Shown piece after piece: positions 49,661 to 62,150 of a stretch of 64,000 nt of DNA. The notes beneath the pieces were generated by a model. That model was not told the origin of the DNA and did not search any database. It worked only from the letters and a program-made list of their open reading frames with translations. Source of the DNA: Anarhynchus alexandrinus (taxonomy: Eukaryota > Chordata > Aves > Charadriiformes > Charadriidae); assembly GCA_008711295.1 (NCBI GenBank), contig VUYV01000212.1, positions 995,276 to 1,059,275 on the forward strand, given 5' to 3'. The position numbers and the translations under genes are program-made. Position 1 is the stretch's first letter. Each line of letters starts with the position of its first letter.

Positions 49661-52600
49661 ACTTTGTGTTATAAATACTACTTGTTGCTTCAGAGCTGTA
49701 TTAACTTGAATCTGGAGTTCTATAAAACTTTATTAAATCAAGAAGGCGGGTAATCATTTTACAAACACTATCTTTACAAGTCTATGCTCACTCTTTACGC
49801 AGATGAATTCCAGATGCTTCTCCAAAAGAGCTACATTGTGCTTTATCTCACAGAACCTGGTGTTCAAAATGCCAAGGAAAAAACGTCTTCCAAGTACGAA
49901 GGGCCAAGCAAGCAAAGATATTTGTTGGATAGTGGCAGCCTATATGGACCAATTCCAAAGGAAGTGTCTCAGAAAGTAATGGACTGCACCAGACCTCTAA
50001 GCCATTTTTTTCTGGAAGACCAGTCATAGGCAGCAGTGATGACAGCAAGAGAAAAAACGTTCAAATGTCGCAAGCTGGTTTGTACATTAGAAAATAATTC
50101 ACCAAAAAAATCATCCTATTACAAATAAAGATTTTACACTAGGAATTAATGTAAGTTGACATCTATGTAGTATTGCAGTATAAGCAGTAGTTGTGTATGA
50201 CTAATTTCAATACCAAAGTGCAAGGTATCCTCTCGTGGTGTTCGGAAACAATCATTTAAAAGCCCTGGGCATTAACAAATCATTTCTGATTGGCTCAGTG
50301 GTGCTGTGTCTCCTTTCCTTGCTGTAAGGTGGGTACTTAGATCTACGCATTTCAAAACAATTTTTCTATAAACTCAGTTACTGCCACTATATTTATATTT
50401 GGGTGGGTTTCTGTTTGCAGGCTGCCTACAGTTACAACGTCCATCAGTAAGTAAGATACTAACAGGCCACAAAAGTGTCAGAAATTGTATGATGAGAGTA
50501 ACATTACAGGTTTCAGCAAGACGATGCAGTCTTACCGGCTGGCACTAATGCCTTCATCAGCTTTTGCAGTGTTACAAAAAACATACTGATGCAGTAGGAA
50601 TGTGGGGTTTACCATAGCAAATTGGCTCAGTGATGCCTCAAGTGCAGGATGGACAATCTGGTGGAGACACAATATTACCCTCATTATTTAGAAGATGATG
50701 AGGTTAGATTTTGTTTTTATTGGAGTTAAAGGTGAAATGCCATGTGACAGCTAAACTATAATTCACCCTGTGAACTGTGCGATGCCAGCATGAGATCTGA
50801 GTGGTGTCATAAAATCCTCCAGCTATTTTTTTAAAAATCTAGTATTTAACTCTTTGACCTCAAGCAGCAATAAATTGCAGAGGCAGGAAGAGGAAGCGGA
50901 CATATTTTGGTTGGTACGTTTTGACTTGAGGTCATTGTCAGGTTTCCATATTTGTGGCAGAAGGCTTAAAAGCAGAATGTGCATCCATTTAAAAACAAGT
51001 AAAGGGACATGTGTGAAGGGGACTGTTCCTTGCATGCTGGCTGTTGACTTTGTGAAGAAATCTTTTTTGCACATTTAAAGCAAATTAATTTCTATACAGT
51101 TCAGGATTGTATCCTCATGGCAGGAAAAGATGAAATCAACGTGATATACAGAACTATTTGGACAAGCTCTATCAGCTTTTGGAATTTATATGACATTAGC
51201 AAGCAGTCAGCAGCCAGAGGCTTTTGCCTTTAAATGCTGTTTTATGCCACCTGTGACTTACAGAAAGTATTAAACTCATCTAATAAGGTAAATTTGGTAT
51301 TGTAAAAAAGGTTCTTTTACTATTTTTCTTTATTCGTCAACATCCTGTATTTATTAGTAAGGACATTGCCTGGTGACAGATCTCAGCTGCAGATTTCTTG
51401 AGGTGATACTGTTGCTTGTTTTCAAAACAGCAAGTGAACAGACAAGAGAACAAATGCTTTCCCTGTACTTTGAACCGTTATCCCCCCCCCCAATTTCACA
51501 GTAGCATCATTTCTATCTGTGTGTCTGCTAAGCAGAAGCAACACACTTTTTAATACAGCTTAACAGTTGTCACTTGGCTGATAATTTGCATTCTTAATGT
51601 TTCGACTTGCAGTCATCATAATTGAGCTGGCCCTTCACAATCTTAGGGCACTGATGTGATTTGAAGTATTTAACCTCTTGGATCAAGGGAACTGAAGCTC
51701 TGAATTTAAAACAGGAAAAAGAAGCTTTGCTAAGATTAAGCAGAATGGGGGTGCACGCTACTAAAGTATTTGTATTAAGCGCAAGTTTCCTCCCATTAAA
51801 GAGGCACACTGGGAATGGCTTTCTCAGCTGGAAGCATTGTTACGCGTATGTAGCACACATCCCCAGGGAGAGATGCTACGTATGATTTACTTCTAGTTTT
51901 ACAGTTGGATTTGCTCAACATAGATTGGGAAGCTGCTTCCAGCCTCAGAGCTGCAGAACAGTGGGGGAAGGCCACTGACTGGAGTAGAGCAGCATCAGGG
52001 CAGGATCCCACCTTGGGGCGGCTCCTCACTGCCTCGGTCTGCACGGTATCCTATACATTTCATAGACCTGAGATAAATAGAGGGCCTCCTTCCCAAAATG
52101 CATCCCAGTTTCAGAATATTGTCATGCTTAGAAATAATTTTTATGATTCTCCTATTTAAGGTAAAATATTATGGTTGACATAAGCACATAGAGGATACTT
52201 TTATGTACCCAGTAAGGTACCTATGATATAAAACATTATACATTGGCAGTAGGTGGAATGTTAGGTGGTTTGGGTTTTTTTTTTTAAGTTGAGGATTGGA
52301 AAGACATTTGAGCGGCATCCTAATGGAGACCCGCAAATCATTTTAACCTTGGCAGAACAGTGTCAGGTGGCATTAGGATTGTTCACCGCGATAACATGGC
52401 AGAGAGGGAGTCACCTGGCCCATCCCCGCAGTGCCTGTTATGTACAGCTCTGTCTACCCACCCGAGCAGTTTGGGATCTTTCCCCCATGGAGAGTGACAG
52501 GGCCTGGGCCAGGCCAAGCTGGGGCTGCATCGCCGGGGAAGGTCGTGCTGCAGCTGTAGGTTCAAACCAGAAAACAGGTATTACAGGAATGTGAGGGGAG

Positions 52601-55600
52601 CGGATGCGGGGGTCTCCATCTTCGCTGAAGAAGCCACTTGTAGCAGGTGGAAAAGTTACTGAATAAATCTTTCATCACCAGTGGGATTTCCCCACGTCAT
52701 ATGAATGTTTGAAGGTCACCCTGAGAAACCAAGAGAGCTGCAGGATGCAGACGTTCCCAAGAGAGATCTTTCCCTTTGATGAAGTTCCCTGCTCACGAGC
52801 CGTATTTTCCCTGGGAGGCAATTTCTCCAGACTGCCTGTCTAGCCCCTGGCTCTTGGCAGGGGTGGAAGTGGTGAGTTCAGTTTTTTGAAGCTGAATGTT
52901 ACTAATTATTCCCCCAGTGAAGTACAGCTACAGGTACCATCTATCTTCTCTGTTTCTAAGTGACTACTGTACAAGAGCCAGGAGGTTTGGAGAAAAGTTT
53001 CAATAACCTACTTCAAAAATGTCACTAGAAAGTATTTATTAATACTCAGATTACATGTTTCAGCTCAAATTATGCTTTTAAGCTTCAAAGAATTTGATAA
53101 ACCCCCTCAATCCCCTATGCACCAGGCCTTCTAGATGTGACTCCCACTGTTTAATAAAGACTGGAAAGGAGCAGAGAAAACCAGACTGGTTTTACCTGGG
53201 GAAGTCTGTGAAGGGTCTGTCCTGTCGCAGGTTCCAGCAAAGCCCCCAGAAGGTCCGCAGTCGCTGGGGCAGCGTACTCCTTTGCTGCAGTTTCTCAGCT
53301 GAAGCTCTCGTCTGCCTAGCGTGCAATTACAAATACACCGATCCTGCAACCTCTACTATGTTTTGCTTAAGCATTGGCTATAGATTAAGTGTTTGGTTTT
53401 TTCACTGCATTATTCATATACGTTGACTAGCCCCATTTGAAACTTGCCTTTTATATCCCAGCGTGGAAAAGAACAAAAAGTTTCAGTGAGTTATTTGACA
53501 TCATTCATTAAAATAGTGGCAAAATATGCCAGAGTTCTCCAGTTCTGCACTTGTTCTTCCAAACCTCCTCATCACTACACTTACATGGATGTCAGCCTGG
53601 ATATGGTCCTCACTCTATGTCTACTTCTTACTTCACGGTCCAGAAATAGCTATTAACAAACAAACAAGTGGAGCATTAGCCCTCAGTATGCTTTTTCAGA
53701 AAAACACCACTAAGTGTCATCTCTGTCACAGGACTTTCACAAATAATAAGCCTTCAAAAAGTATCATTTTTGACAAAGCAATGTTAAGTCATATCAGAGA
53801 TGAAATTGAATGATGTTTCAACATCATTTGCACTGATCTACTTCTACAAAATTTAACCTGAAATGTTGGAATGTTTTCTGAATTTTCTCTTGCTGTCCTC
53901 GTGTACAAGGATGTCTGAAAGCTGATTTCATGGCCTCTTTGCAGATGTTGCCAACATCCAAAGAAGAGACATCATGCACTGTAGTGGTGGGAAAAAGGTC
54001 TGCTTTCTCTTAAATTAACAACTATAGGACAGGCCACCCGCTATTTATAAGGCTAGTGCTGTTAGTCAGAACTGATCTTCTCAGGATTTAAGGTGATGGA
54101 TCCACAGTCTCAACAATTCTGGTCATGTCTTGCTGCTGGTGAAGGAAAGCTACCTCTGTGATTAGTTACACTCACATAATGTAGTGTCTAATTGCTAGTC
54201 CCAGTCCTCCTTTGCATCTCTGAGGGCTTGTTTTGACTCTTAATGCCTCATAAATTATTTTCCCTGTAAGATCATCAAGGAGAGAAAGAGACGGAGGGAA
54301 AAGTCGCAGATAAGGTGACATAATTGCTTTCTCTGCAGACTGAGCTTTAATAGAGCTGCACAGTCACAGGTATTATTTAAAATTTGTTATAAGAGTCCCC
54401 ACTGTCAACAAAAGGAGAGGAAAAATTATTATTCCTGAACTTCAATATTCTAAAATAAAGGAAGCTAATAAAATAGCTGACAAGATGGTAAAAGACTATT
54501 GGCCTTTTTGATGGATCACCAAGAACTTGCTGAAACACCAATTGACAGACATTATATAAAATCTAAAATCATCAAATAAGCGAAGAGCAAGTTGAGAATC
54601 TATAACACTGAAATCAGCAGAAAAGACCCATTGACTTAAGTGGAAGGGAAAGCTGGCCATTAAACAGCAACTTGCCACAATCATAATATAAAACCTAACC
54701 ATGAAATCACAAGGCCCCTTACATTTTATTGCTCCTGTATTTCTCTCTCCTTCACTGACCCACGAATGTGACAACACAATAATTTCTATTCCTAAAGCAG
54801 TCCTCGTTGATAATGGAGTTGATGTAAGTTTTCAAACTGCGCCTGATGACATGATTATGAATTATAGCATTTTTATTCTTCATTGCCCCAACCCACCCCA
54901 ACCTCTCTCTGTGGCATTCCTGTGCTCTCTGGGAGAGGTATAACCCCTCTCCACCCCCCCCAGCATGGGATTAGTCTGCAATTGCCGCAAATGCAAAATG
55001 CTCACTGAAGGGATGGAAGTAGTAACAGACAGGAGGGGGAATACCTCCACCTGCACCCTACTGCAAAATAAATTAATAAGAGACTTTTAGTATTAATGAC
55101 AGAGCTAAGTCAACTGGTATGTTTTACTTTGTCTAAATAGCTTCAAATTTCTTTTCATGAGTAGCTCTTAGGGACACCTGCAGGCTTTTCTAAGCAGATG
55201 GTTACCTTCCTATTGACTTCACTTTTTGGGTTGCAACAGAGTGGAGATAGGTCTCTCAGAAGGGAGAAGAGTCACTATGGGACAAATGCAGAGCTTTATA
55301 AAGCTTTAGAAAACAACCTTTCGAGACTGCCCCTTAGTATCTGGGCTCTGGACAAGGTGAGAACCACAGCCCAGGATGCAATGAGGACAGGCTGAGGACA
55401 TTCAGATAAACATCTCCAGAGGCTGGTGGGGTGATGAACAATTGATTCCCCTTGACTTGTAGGCAGTATGAAGACTTCATGGTCTTCACTGGGACCAGGC
55501 AATTCTGCTTGCAGTGGCCAGGGAGGGGTCTCTGTGTGAGTTGCTTAAGTTGTGGCTCGTGCTTCTGACTACTGAACCTGCGCTTTTGGAATGGAAACGG

Positions 55601-57928
55601 TGCAAGTTTAACTCGGAGCCTTGCAGCTTAACTACTTTCACACTGCTTCTTCTCATGGATTTAATTATGCAGCAGTCCAGGACTATGCCCAAAGTTTCTC
55701 GAAGGCTTGGTCAGCAGCAAACATGTCACTGCTCATTTCCCTCAGAAGGGCATGAAACCCCCCAGCTTGGCATGGAGGGGACAAAACTCTCCTGCTGTAA
55801 TTTTGAGAAAAGGGACAATTATTAGGATATGCTAAAACGTTCTTGACCTGAAAAGGGAAGAAAGACAGAGAAACATGTACATATCATGTTGCCATGTGGC
55901 CACCAAAAGCTAGTAATTTTTCCAGACCCTGGTACAAGGGAAACTCTTGTGCAACCCGACTGCTGTTCTGTGAAGACCATCTGCAGCTCGCAGGAGCATA
56001 CAGGTCTGTCACAAAGCGCATGAATTTCAGTCCTTGCTCTGGTAAGGAGGCGAGGCAAGTCATCCCTTTCTATGGGATGCCTCCTCCTCTGAAGAAGGAA
56101 GGGGCCACACCAGAATGTCTCCCTCCAGAGGAACACCAATGACATTGCAAAAATACTGGAAATACACATTTCTATGTTTCCTACAGTCTCAAGGTCTTTT
56201 TGTATTACTATTTTATGCTGGTATGTTGTGTGAAAGTTAGTCCAAGAGAAAAAAAATTATACAAATGATATAAATTGTTTTTAAAAATTATTCCTGGGTC
56301 ATTTTATGTTACTATTTCTAACATTTGTAGCAGGTCCGCAAAGCTATTCAGAGAGTAGCTGCTTCTTGTCTAATATCACAAACAGTATTATAATTTTAAA
56401 TTTATGATTGCTTATATTTTCAAATATCATAATCACATCATCAGTAGAAACACACTGTTTATACCCCAGAGGTAAGGATAATGTTCCCACCCCAAATGAC
56501 ATGATTGTCAATTTGTGACAGTAACAGAAGGTTTCTTCTATGTGACTTCCACTGCTCTTGCTATTTTTCATTTTGAGAGCATGCTGTTGCCTTGTGTGAG
56601 GCAGAATTTTCTTCTTTCAGTTCAGCTCCTCAGCAAAGCAACCATCTGAAGTACCAGGCAAATTATGTATGTAGCCTGCTCCATCCACCAGTTGGCAATG
56701 GAAGAGGAGTGGACGGTTTCCCAAATACATATGAATCTCTGTATTGCTGTAATTTCTGAACATCCTAATCATCTAAATGCAACCACATAAGAAAATCATC
56801 TAATATTTTCAGTCTTTCAGACCTGAGATAGGAGTATTGCATATTTTAATACCCTGAAACAGTTAATATTTTACAAAATATTGAAAGTTGCTACTGCCAG
56901 AAAAAAAAAAAACAAACACCATCTAGATTAAAATAAATATAAACTATTTTTAAATTTGGAAGAAAAGTACCTAATTCCCATCAACTTGCAGGTTAAAGAA
57001 ATTGCAGAGGATAAAGTCTCTTTAGGAGTGTTACGGAATAAAAGAGCAGGAATATCTCAGTTAGTTGCTTCCTAACTCTGTTTTTATATTGACGTGGAAA
57101 GATGGACAGACACACTTACACACAAACACACGTGCATGTACATTTATTTTATTATAGTTGTAGTGTTGTAAAACCTATGGTGGGAGAGTAGATCAGTCTG
57201 AAGGAAATTATGCCATTACATTCACATACGGAGCATGAATCTACTTTTATTCAGAGTAACTGCATGATGAGAGTTGGGGTACTTCAGCTATTCTGGTCTT
57301 GTTAAATCTGTCGGGTAGGCAAGTTGTCTTGTGAACCATACTTTACACTTTCCTCAGGTAGACAGCTGTGTTGGAGGATTTTTTATGCCACTGCTACACC
57401 TTGTGTTGTAATTTTACTCATGACAACAGAGTACAAAATTGTTGATGAAAATGAATGAAGTGGTATTTTATAACCATAGTTAATGTCCTCCACCCACATG
57501 CACAAGGGGCCGTTCAAGAAAGAGCAAAAGAGAATAAGGTCACTTATATTAGCTAGATAATTTGAAACTAAATATATGTTAATGAATCAATGAGCTCATA
57601 ATTCTAGTAATTCCCTAGCAGAAAGAGGTGTCCTATCCCCAGTCCCCTTCAAAAAGTGTTCCTGTTACACTAACAAGATGTATTGCAAAGACACCTGGAA
57701 GAGCTGGCCCTTTGCATACGTCCTGCATGCCTGTTTATAAAAACACTTGAGAGAAGTCAGGAAAACGTCCATTTAAGAAAGTCCTCTCAAAAATAAGTTA
57801 ATTGTAAGAACTCTTTGCAATTACTCTTCGTGTCGCAAATTAACTCACTGGGTTTTGGGGATAGGTCAGGTGCAGGCGTTGGTAAATTCATGCACTCAGT
57901 AATGCGCTTCCATCCTACCTGTAAGGTA

Positions 57929-57944
57929 ATCAACAATTGTTGAT
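57929..57944. promoter_or_regulatory. Perfect 16-bp palindrome with overlapping SOX cores
   Basis: ATCAACAATTGTTGAT is fully self-complementary. It contains AACAAT and ATTGTT head to head, sharing the central bases. About one perfect 16-bp palindrome is expected by chance in a window this size, so function is only a possibility. Confidence 0.3.
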
Positions 57945-58120
57945 ATGGATTTGCCACTGATTATCAAAAATGGACCATGTGGGACTATTCTTTGTCACTG
58001 CATTTTCTGCATGTCAGATGTTCCCGTTTTCCTTCATTTACTCCTGTCGTTTCACCTCATCTTCTACTTGTACAGCCAGCAAGATAATCATTTACACACA
58101 TGATCTTTTATCCTTGCAGT

Positions 58121-58171
58121 CATATTGAATCAGTATGCTCTTTTACTCATGCTCAGCCATATTGAATCAGT
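58121..58171 (+). repeat. 14-bp direct repeat, 37 bp apart
   Basis: catattgaatcagt occurs at 58121-58134 and 58158-58171. The intervening bases (atgctc..catgctc) hint at a decayed tandem duplication. Confidence 0.7.
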
Positions 58172-58780
58172 CACTCAGTCATCTCACATCATGTGCAGGT
58201 GGGCAGCCAGGCATATTTACTTCCAGACTTACTCCCAGTCATATTTCCTGACCTGTTTGCTTCCACACGTTCGTTATCGCTAACCCCTAAGCAGTAGCAT
58301 TAGCTCAAGAGAACTTTGATTCACAGAATTACTTCACCAAACTCTCTTTTACAGTTATATATCTCAGGCATTCATTAACTACAGGTTGCTTTATTTTTAT
58401 CTCTTTGAAGGAAACAAACAAAGGGATCGTATTTTGTGGGTGCCTCCTATGCTCGTAACTGGAGCACATTAATGAGACCACAGGATTTGTCTTTTAGTGG
58501 CTATATCTAGATCTGCATTAGCTTCCTAGCCAGCACAACTAGGACCAGACTGATTGCAACTCTGAGGATGGGATATAATATGAGTATATATGCATATAGA
58601 CATGCATATGTACGTGCACATAATTAAGAATGTCCAAATGAGAACTCTTGTTCTTTTCCTTTATTCCTCATAGATAGACAAGACGACCAAGTTTTGCCGA
58701 GGAAGGTAATACACCTGATTTGATCAGCTGATATAGCTGGAAAAAAAGTGACACTTTTTGAGTCACTGAGGCCCCTTTGA

Positions 58781-59038
58781 CATTCGCTCAAGTGTCCAGT
58801 TCTTCCCATGCTTTTCCCTGTAAATTTTTTGGTAATCATACGTGGGCTTATACCAGCAAAATATGATTATTCATCTAGTGAAAACAGCACAGAAAGAACT
58901 GCGTACATGTACTTTTGTGAGGTATGTAGAGATTCAGGGCAGACGACTGTTACCTATTTCTGTTCCTTGTGCAAACAAGGTCTGTGTTTTATGAGTGATC
59001 CCATGGAGAATATTTCAAAACATGAATTAATTCATTAG
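58781..59038 (+). pseudogene. Possible piggyBac-type cysteine-rich domain fragment (open frame)
   Basis: The frame opens after a TGA at 58778-58780, has its first Met at 58808 and stops at TAG 59036-59038, giving 76 codons. Residues 37-60 show C37-x2-C40-x11-C52-x2-C55-x4-C60, with His72 and His76 at the very end. The C-x2-C..C-x2-C-x4-C order near a protein C-terminus resembles the zinc-binding cysteine-rich domain that ends many piggyBac transposases and their domesticated derivatives. A CAG at 58854-58856, preceded by a T-rich stretch, could be a splice acceptor. No transposase catalytic core, terminal repeats or TTAA duplication were seen nearby. It could be the remnant of a DNA transposon, a terminal exon of an unrecognised gene, or a chance cysteine cluster. 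Confidence 0.28.
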
Positions 59039-61018
59039 CTCACTGCTCTGCTCCAGCAGTAGCAGCTACACTAGAAGCCCAGCAGCAATTCTCTTTGCAA
59101 AGCTCTGCCACAACGTAATCTCAGCAGTGCTAATGAGTGCACATTTCTCTTTTACACAGGAGCTCTATCTGATATTGCAAATCAACTGAAAATATAAAAC
59201 TTTGATTATGGATAACATAGATAGCATCATATTAGCAGTAGCAGCTGCTGATACAAGGTGACTAATGGAGTAAGAGTGCTACTGCCATTTTTATCTGCCT
59301 TGTACTTTGCTCATCTATCTTGTCCAGGTAAATGCTGTGATCACATCCATTTGCCATCTCTTGGCAACCTTCATTTCTCTTCTACATCCACGACTGGTAT
59401 TTTGTGACTTAATTTTGTCCACTGTGTGTCCTGTTTTTGAGCTAGCTGTCCTACTTAGTTGCAATTACATCTCCATGTATCACTGATGAATAATTTCCTA
59501 GATGGATGTTTGTTATAAACCCATTCATTGATCTTCCTGACTTGCCCTGAAATATTTAACACCTTATATATTTCTCTGTGCTAAAAAAAAAACATTTCGT
59601 AGAGACCTTTTATTTCTGCTCTATACATCATTGTTAGCAGGACACATTTTTTAAATACTTGAAGTGAGAGATGAGCTGATTCGTCAGAAAGTTACAGAAT
59701 TTATGAGACACTACAACCCAGCTTTGTTCTCTCCTCCCCCTTCTCTCAGGACCTGTGCTCTGAACACCAGTATTATATTTATCCCTGCTTTTGATGCAGT
59801 TTCTCATTCTACAGAAACCAGCATTTCCTATGAGATGTTCTCTGCGTTTACTTCATGCTCAGACTTTAATTTCCTTGCAGCAGTTCCCTTAGCACAAACA
59901 CGAACCTCCCATCATTATCTCCTTGGATATAAAGGTAGTGGGAGCTGTAAATGTCAAGTGCTCGACCACTGTCATGCTCATGGACCACTCGTGGAAAGCT
60001 TCTTTCGGGCAGGCTGTAACCAATGCAGGTGGCATTAATATTTTTCACAAGCTCACGTTCCTACTTACACTAGCTTGAATATTCCTGGGACAATTGGGGA
60101 CAATTCATGCCTGATATGGTGCCAGGAACTTTCTAACCCCAAACCAAGATACTTCAAATGTGAATGTTAAGAACACAAAGTCAGGGAATTGCATCCAGAA
60201 TACAGGCAGAGAAGCTGCAGTTAAACAGTGTATTATTGGCCAGTGTGGGTAAAGCTGACCTCGGCCTCTTCATTAAATGTAGGAGGCAAATTGTGAGGAC
60301 TTTTGCTATGTTCTGCCACCACTTGCAGTGGCAATACAAGATGTGTGCAGCTAATCTCCTGAGAGTAGCTGAAAGGGGACGGCTGAATGAAGGACCTTGT
60401 ATACAGCCCTTCTCACCAGTACACACACAGCTGTCGTTGTGGTAGTAAATCTAAAAATGGGACATTGGCAGTGCCTGAGCATCAAGGTCAATTCTCATCT
60501 ACTCCTGTAATTCCCATTCTCCAAGTTCGATCCCACTGCAAAGAGATTATGGGCTTGAGACAGACAGCTGATTTCAAGGGTATCACTGAATCCTTTATCA
60601 GTTAATTTAAAAGGTTTCATTCAAGCCAGGGCCATGATTTATGTAGTTCAATTTAGGGTTTCTTCACCCTTCTGCAATGGAGATTCCTATTTGCTTTTCA
60701 AGTTCTTCCATTGAAGAAATGTTCAAAAGAAGGATGGGTATTCCTGTAGTGTGACCTAACGTGTAGGAATAAAGTCAGGATGGCTCAAAAGCAGGTAGAG
60801 TAATTTACAATTTATCCAATAGGTAAATCACTGACCTGATGGCTCTTCTGCACTTGGAGGAGCAGAAACTCAAGACTGTATCTTCCCAGCGTCTCTTTTT
60901 TCTCCTGTTTATTCTGCAGAAGCCAAACTCCCTCTGTACCCTAATTAAGAAAATGGCAGTTCTCTATGTTTTACAATAGTTTGGGTTCAATGGTAAAAAT
61001 ATGTCTCCTGTGTGAACC
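59039..61018. other. Non-coding single-copy DNA
   Basis: No transposase remains or exon is recognised downstream of the cysteine-rich frame. The 124-codon plus frame at 59664-60038 has no domain. The right boundary is the LTR. Confidence 0.62.
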
Positions 61019-61144
61019 TGTTGTGCTTTGGGCCGGACTGGCCACTGAAACGAATGACAGATGCTCTCCCACACCTCTCTTTCCAAGGAGACGAGGGAGA
61101 GAGAGAAAGAGACTTATGAGTTTAGAAAAAAAATAAACTACTTC

Positions 61145-61150
61145 TTTAAT
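61145..61150 (-). terminator. LTR poly(A) signal (ATTAAA)
   Basis: Minus-strand ATTAAA at the position expected in this LTR type, about 270 bp after the TATA box. It would define the R/U5 boundary region if the LTR were transcribed. Confidence 0.5.
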
Positions 61151-61418
61151 GAAAATATTAATAAATTAATAGAATAATAATTTAAAAAATTAATGAAACA
61201 TATACAGTATATATAAAACTTTATCAAGCTCCCGGGATGACAGTCGCATCACTGACAGGCATGGGGAAAGTCCCAGACTGGACTCAGTGACAGACAGGAG
61301 CTGGATTCTGGATGTGGATTCAGGAACACGTGGTTTGGGATCAAAGGTAGACCAACAGACAGAGTCCTCCTTGGACGCCAGCCATTAAAGAAAGAGACCT
61401 GACCCTTTGATCCCTCAG

Positions 61419-61426
61419 CTTTTATA
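61419..61426 (-). promoter_or_regulatory. LTR TATA box
   Basis: Minus-strand TATAAAAG preceded by the conserved catgctcag block of this LTR family. It marks the U3 core promoter; initiation would be expected about 25-30 bp downstream, near 61390. Confidence 0.65.
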
Positions 61427-61769
61427 CTGAGCATGATGCAGATGGGATGGAATACTCCGTTGGTCAGTTTTGGGTCACCTGTCCTGTCCGCTCCCCCCCG
61501 CAGATGGGACCCCTCTACGCTTTTCTGCTTCCGACCCTCCAACGGGGCAAATAACAAAGTTAGCTGGCCTTGGTTGCTATAGCAAGAAGTATAAGCAAGA
61601 GCCTCTCTGTATACCATTTCTGGGCATAAATTACAAATAATCAGGTCTTATCTCTCTGAGAACAAACAGAGCTGTTAACTTCAGAGAGTTCAGTTAGTTA
61701 GAAGAGGCTTAGCTAAAAAGTAAAACTACTGAACAGAAAATTGGTTCTGTTTTACCTCAAACCAGGACA

Positions 61770-62054
61770 GAGTCCCTGTGCAACACGGCAATATAGATTG
61801 TTATGCTCTAGACAGCAATAACAGTGATAGTAGTTGTGATTAATATACCCCATAATCAACATAATAGAGACATATTCAGAACAGTAAGACAACCTTGATG
61901 ATGATGAATGGTTAACAGGAAAGTTTCCTCAGCTCCAAAAGCATGGATTGAATATCCAGGACAGAATTTGACCTACCTCATTCTTAAATGGTTGTTGTTT
62001 TGAACACAGAACAAAATTTGCCCCCCTGTGCATTATTGTTTTTTTCATTCTCCT
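61770..62054. other. Non-coding DNA beyond the LTR
   Basis: No retroviral internal sequence is present here. Single-copy AT-rich sequence. Confidence 0.6.
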
Positions 62055-62150
62055 GGGTTGTACGCTGCTCAGGGCATGGACCTGCTATTCCTCTTTGCTT
62101 TATAAAATCCCAAGCACACTCCTGGGTCCTGTAATAAATAATAAAAAACA
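62055..62150 (+). mobile_element. Ancient L2/MIR-like 3'-end relic
   Basis: The collinear blocks ttgtacgctgctcagggcat, ggacctgctattcctctttg, cccaagcacactcctgggtcctg and the terminal taataaataataaa follow the shared 3' tail of old amniote L2/MIR-type elements (tgtaa-ctc-ttggggcagggac-tgtcttt, cctagcacaa-tggggtcctg, aataaataata). It is diverged, but the order and the simple tail agree. Confidence 0.55.

Larger units (their letters stand above)
49661..58780. other. Non-coding single-copy DNA
   Basis: A long stretch without recognisable exons or interspersed repeats. It contains a C10 run (51482-51491), GC-richer patches near 52400-52600 and 55480-55800, a C/A-rich purine-pyrimidine tract (57109-57135), a 16-bp palindrome (57929-57944), a 14-bp direct repeat (58121-58171), and an alternating purine-pyrimidine stretch near 58585-58622. 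Open frames (up to 115 codons, minus 55822-56169) overlap in antisense and show no domains. Confidence 0.6.
61019..61769 (-). mobile_element. Solo LTR of an avian endogenous retrovirus
   Basis: 751 bp beginning TGTTGTG and ending ACCAGGACA on the plus strand, so TG..CA ends. The element reads on the minus strand, starting TGTCCTGG at 61769. This matches an LTR type widespread in birds. Landmarks in order: a U3 block at 61435-61490 (on minus, gacccaaaactgaccaacgg and attccatccc), TATAAAAG at 61419-61426, and ATTAAA at 61145-61150 about 270 bp downstream. Flanks gaacc (61014-61018) and gagtc (61770-61774) could be a 5-bp target duplication decayed by two transitions. No internal retroviral genes lie on either side, so it is a solo LTR left by recombination. 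Short open frames inside it are meaningless. Confidence 0.85.

Noticed and set aside
53526..53813. Frame ending with a CHLCHRTF zinc-finger-like word
   Set aside because: The C-x2-C pair has no correctly spaced His pair, and the frame has no other support.
61249..61617. 122-codon minus-strand open frame
   Set aside because: It lies entirely inside the LTR, crossing its TATA region, so it is not a gene.
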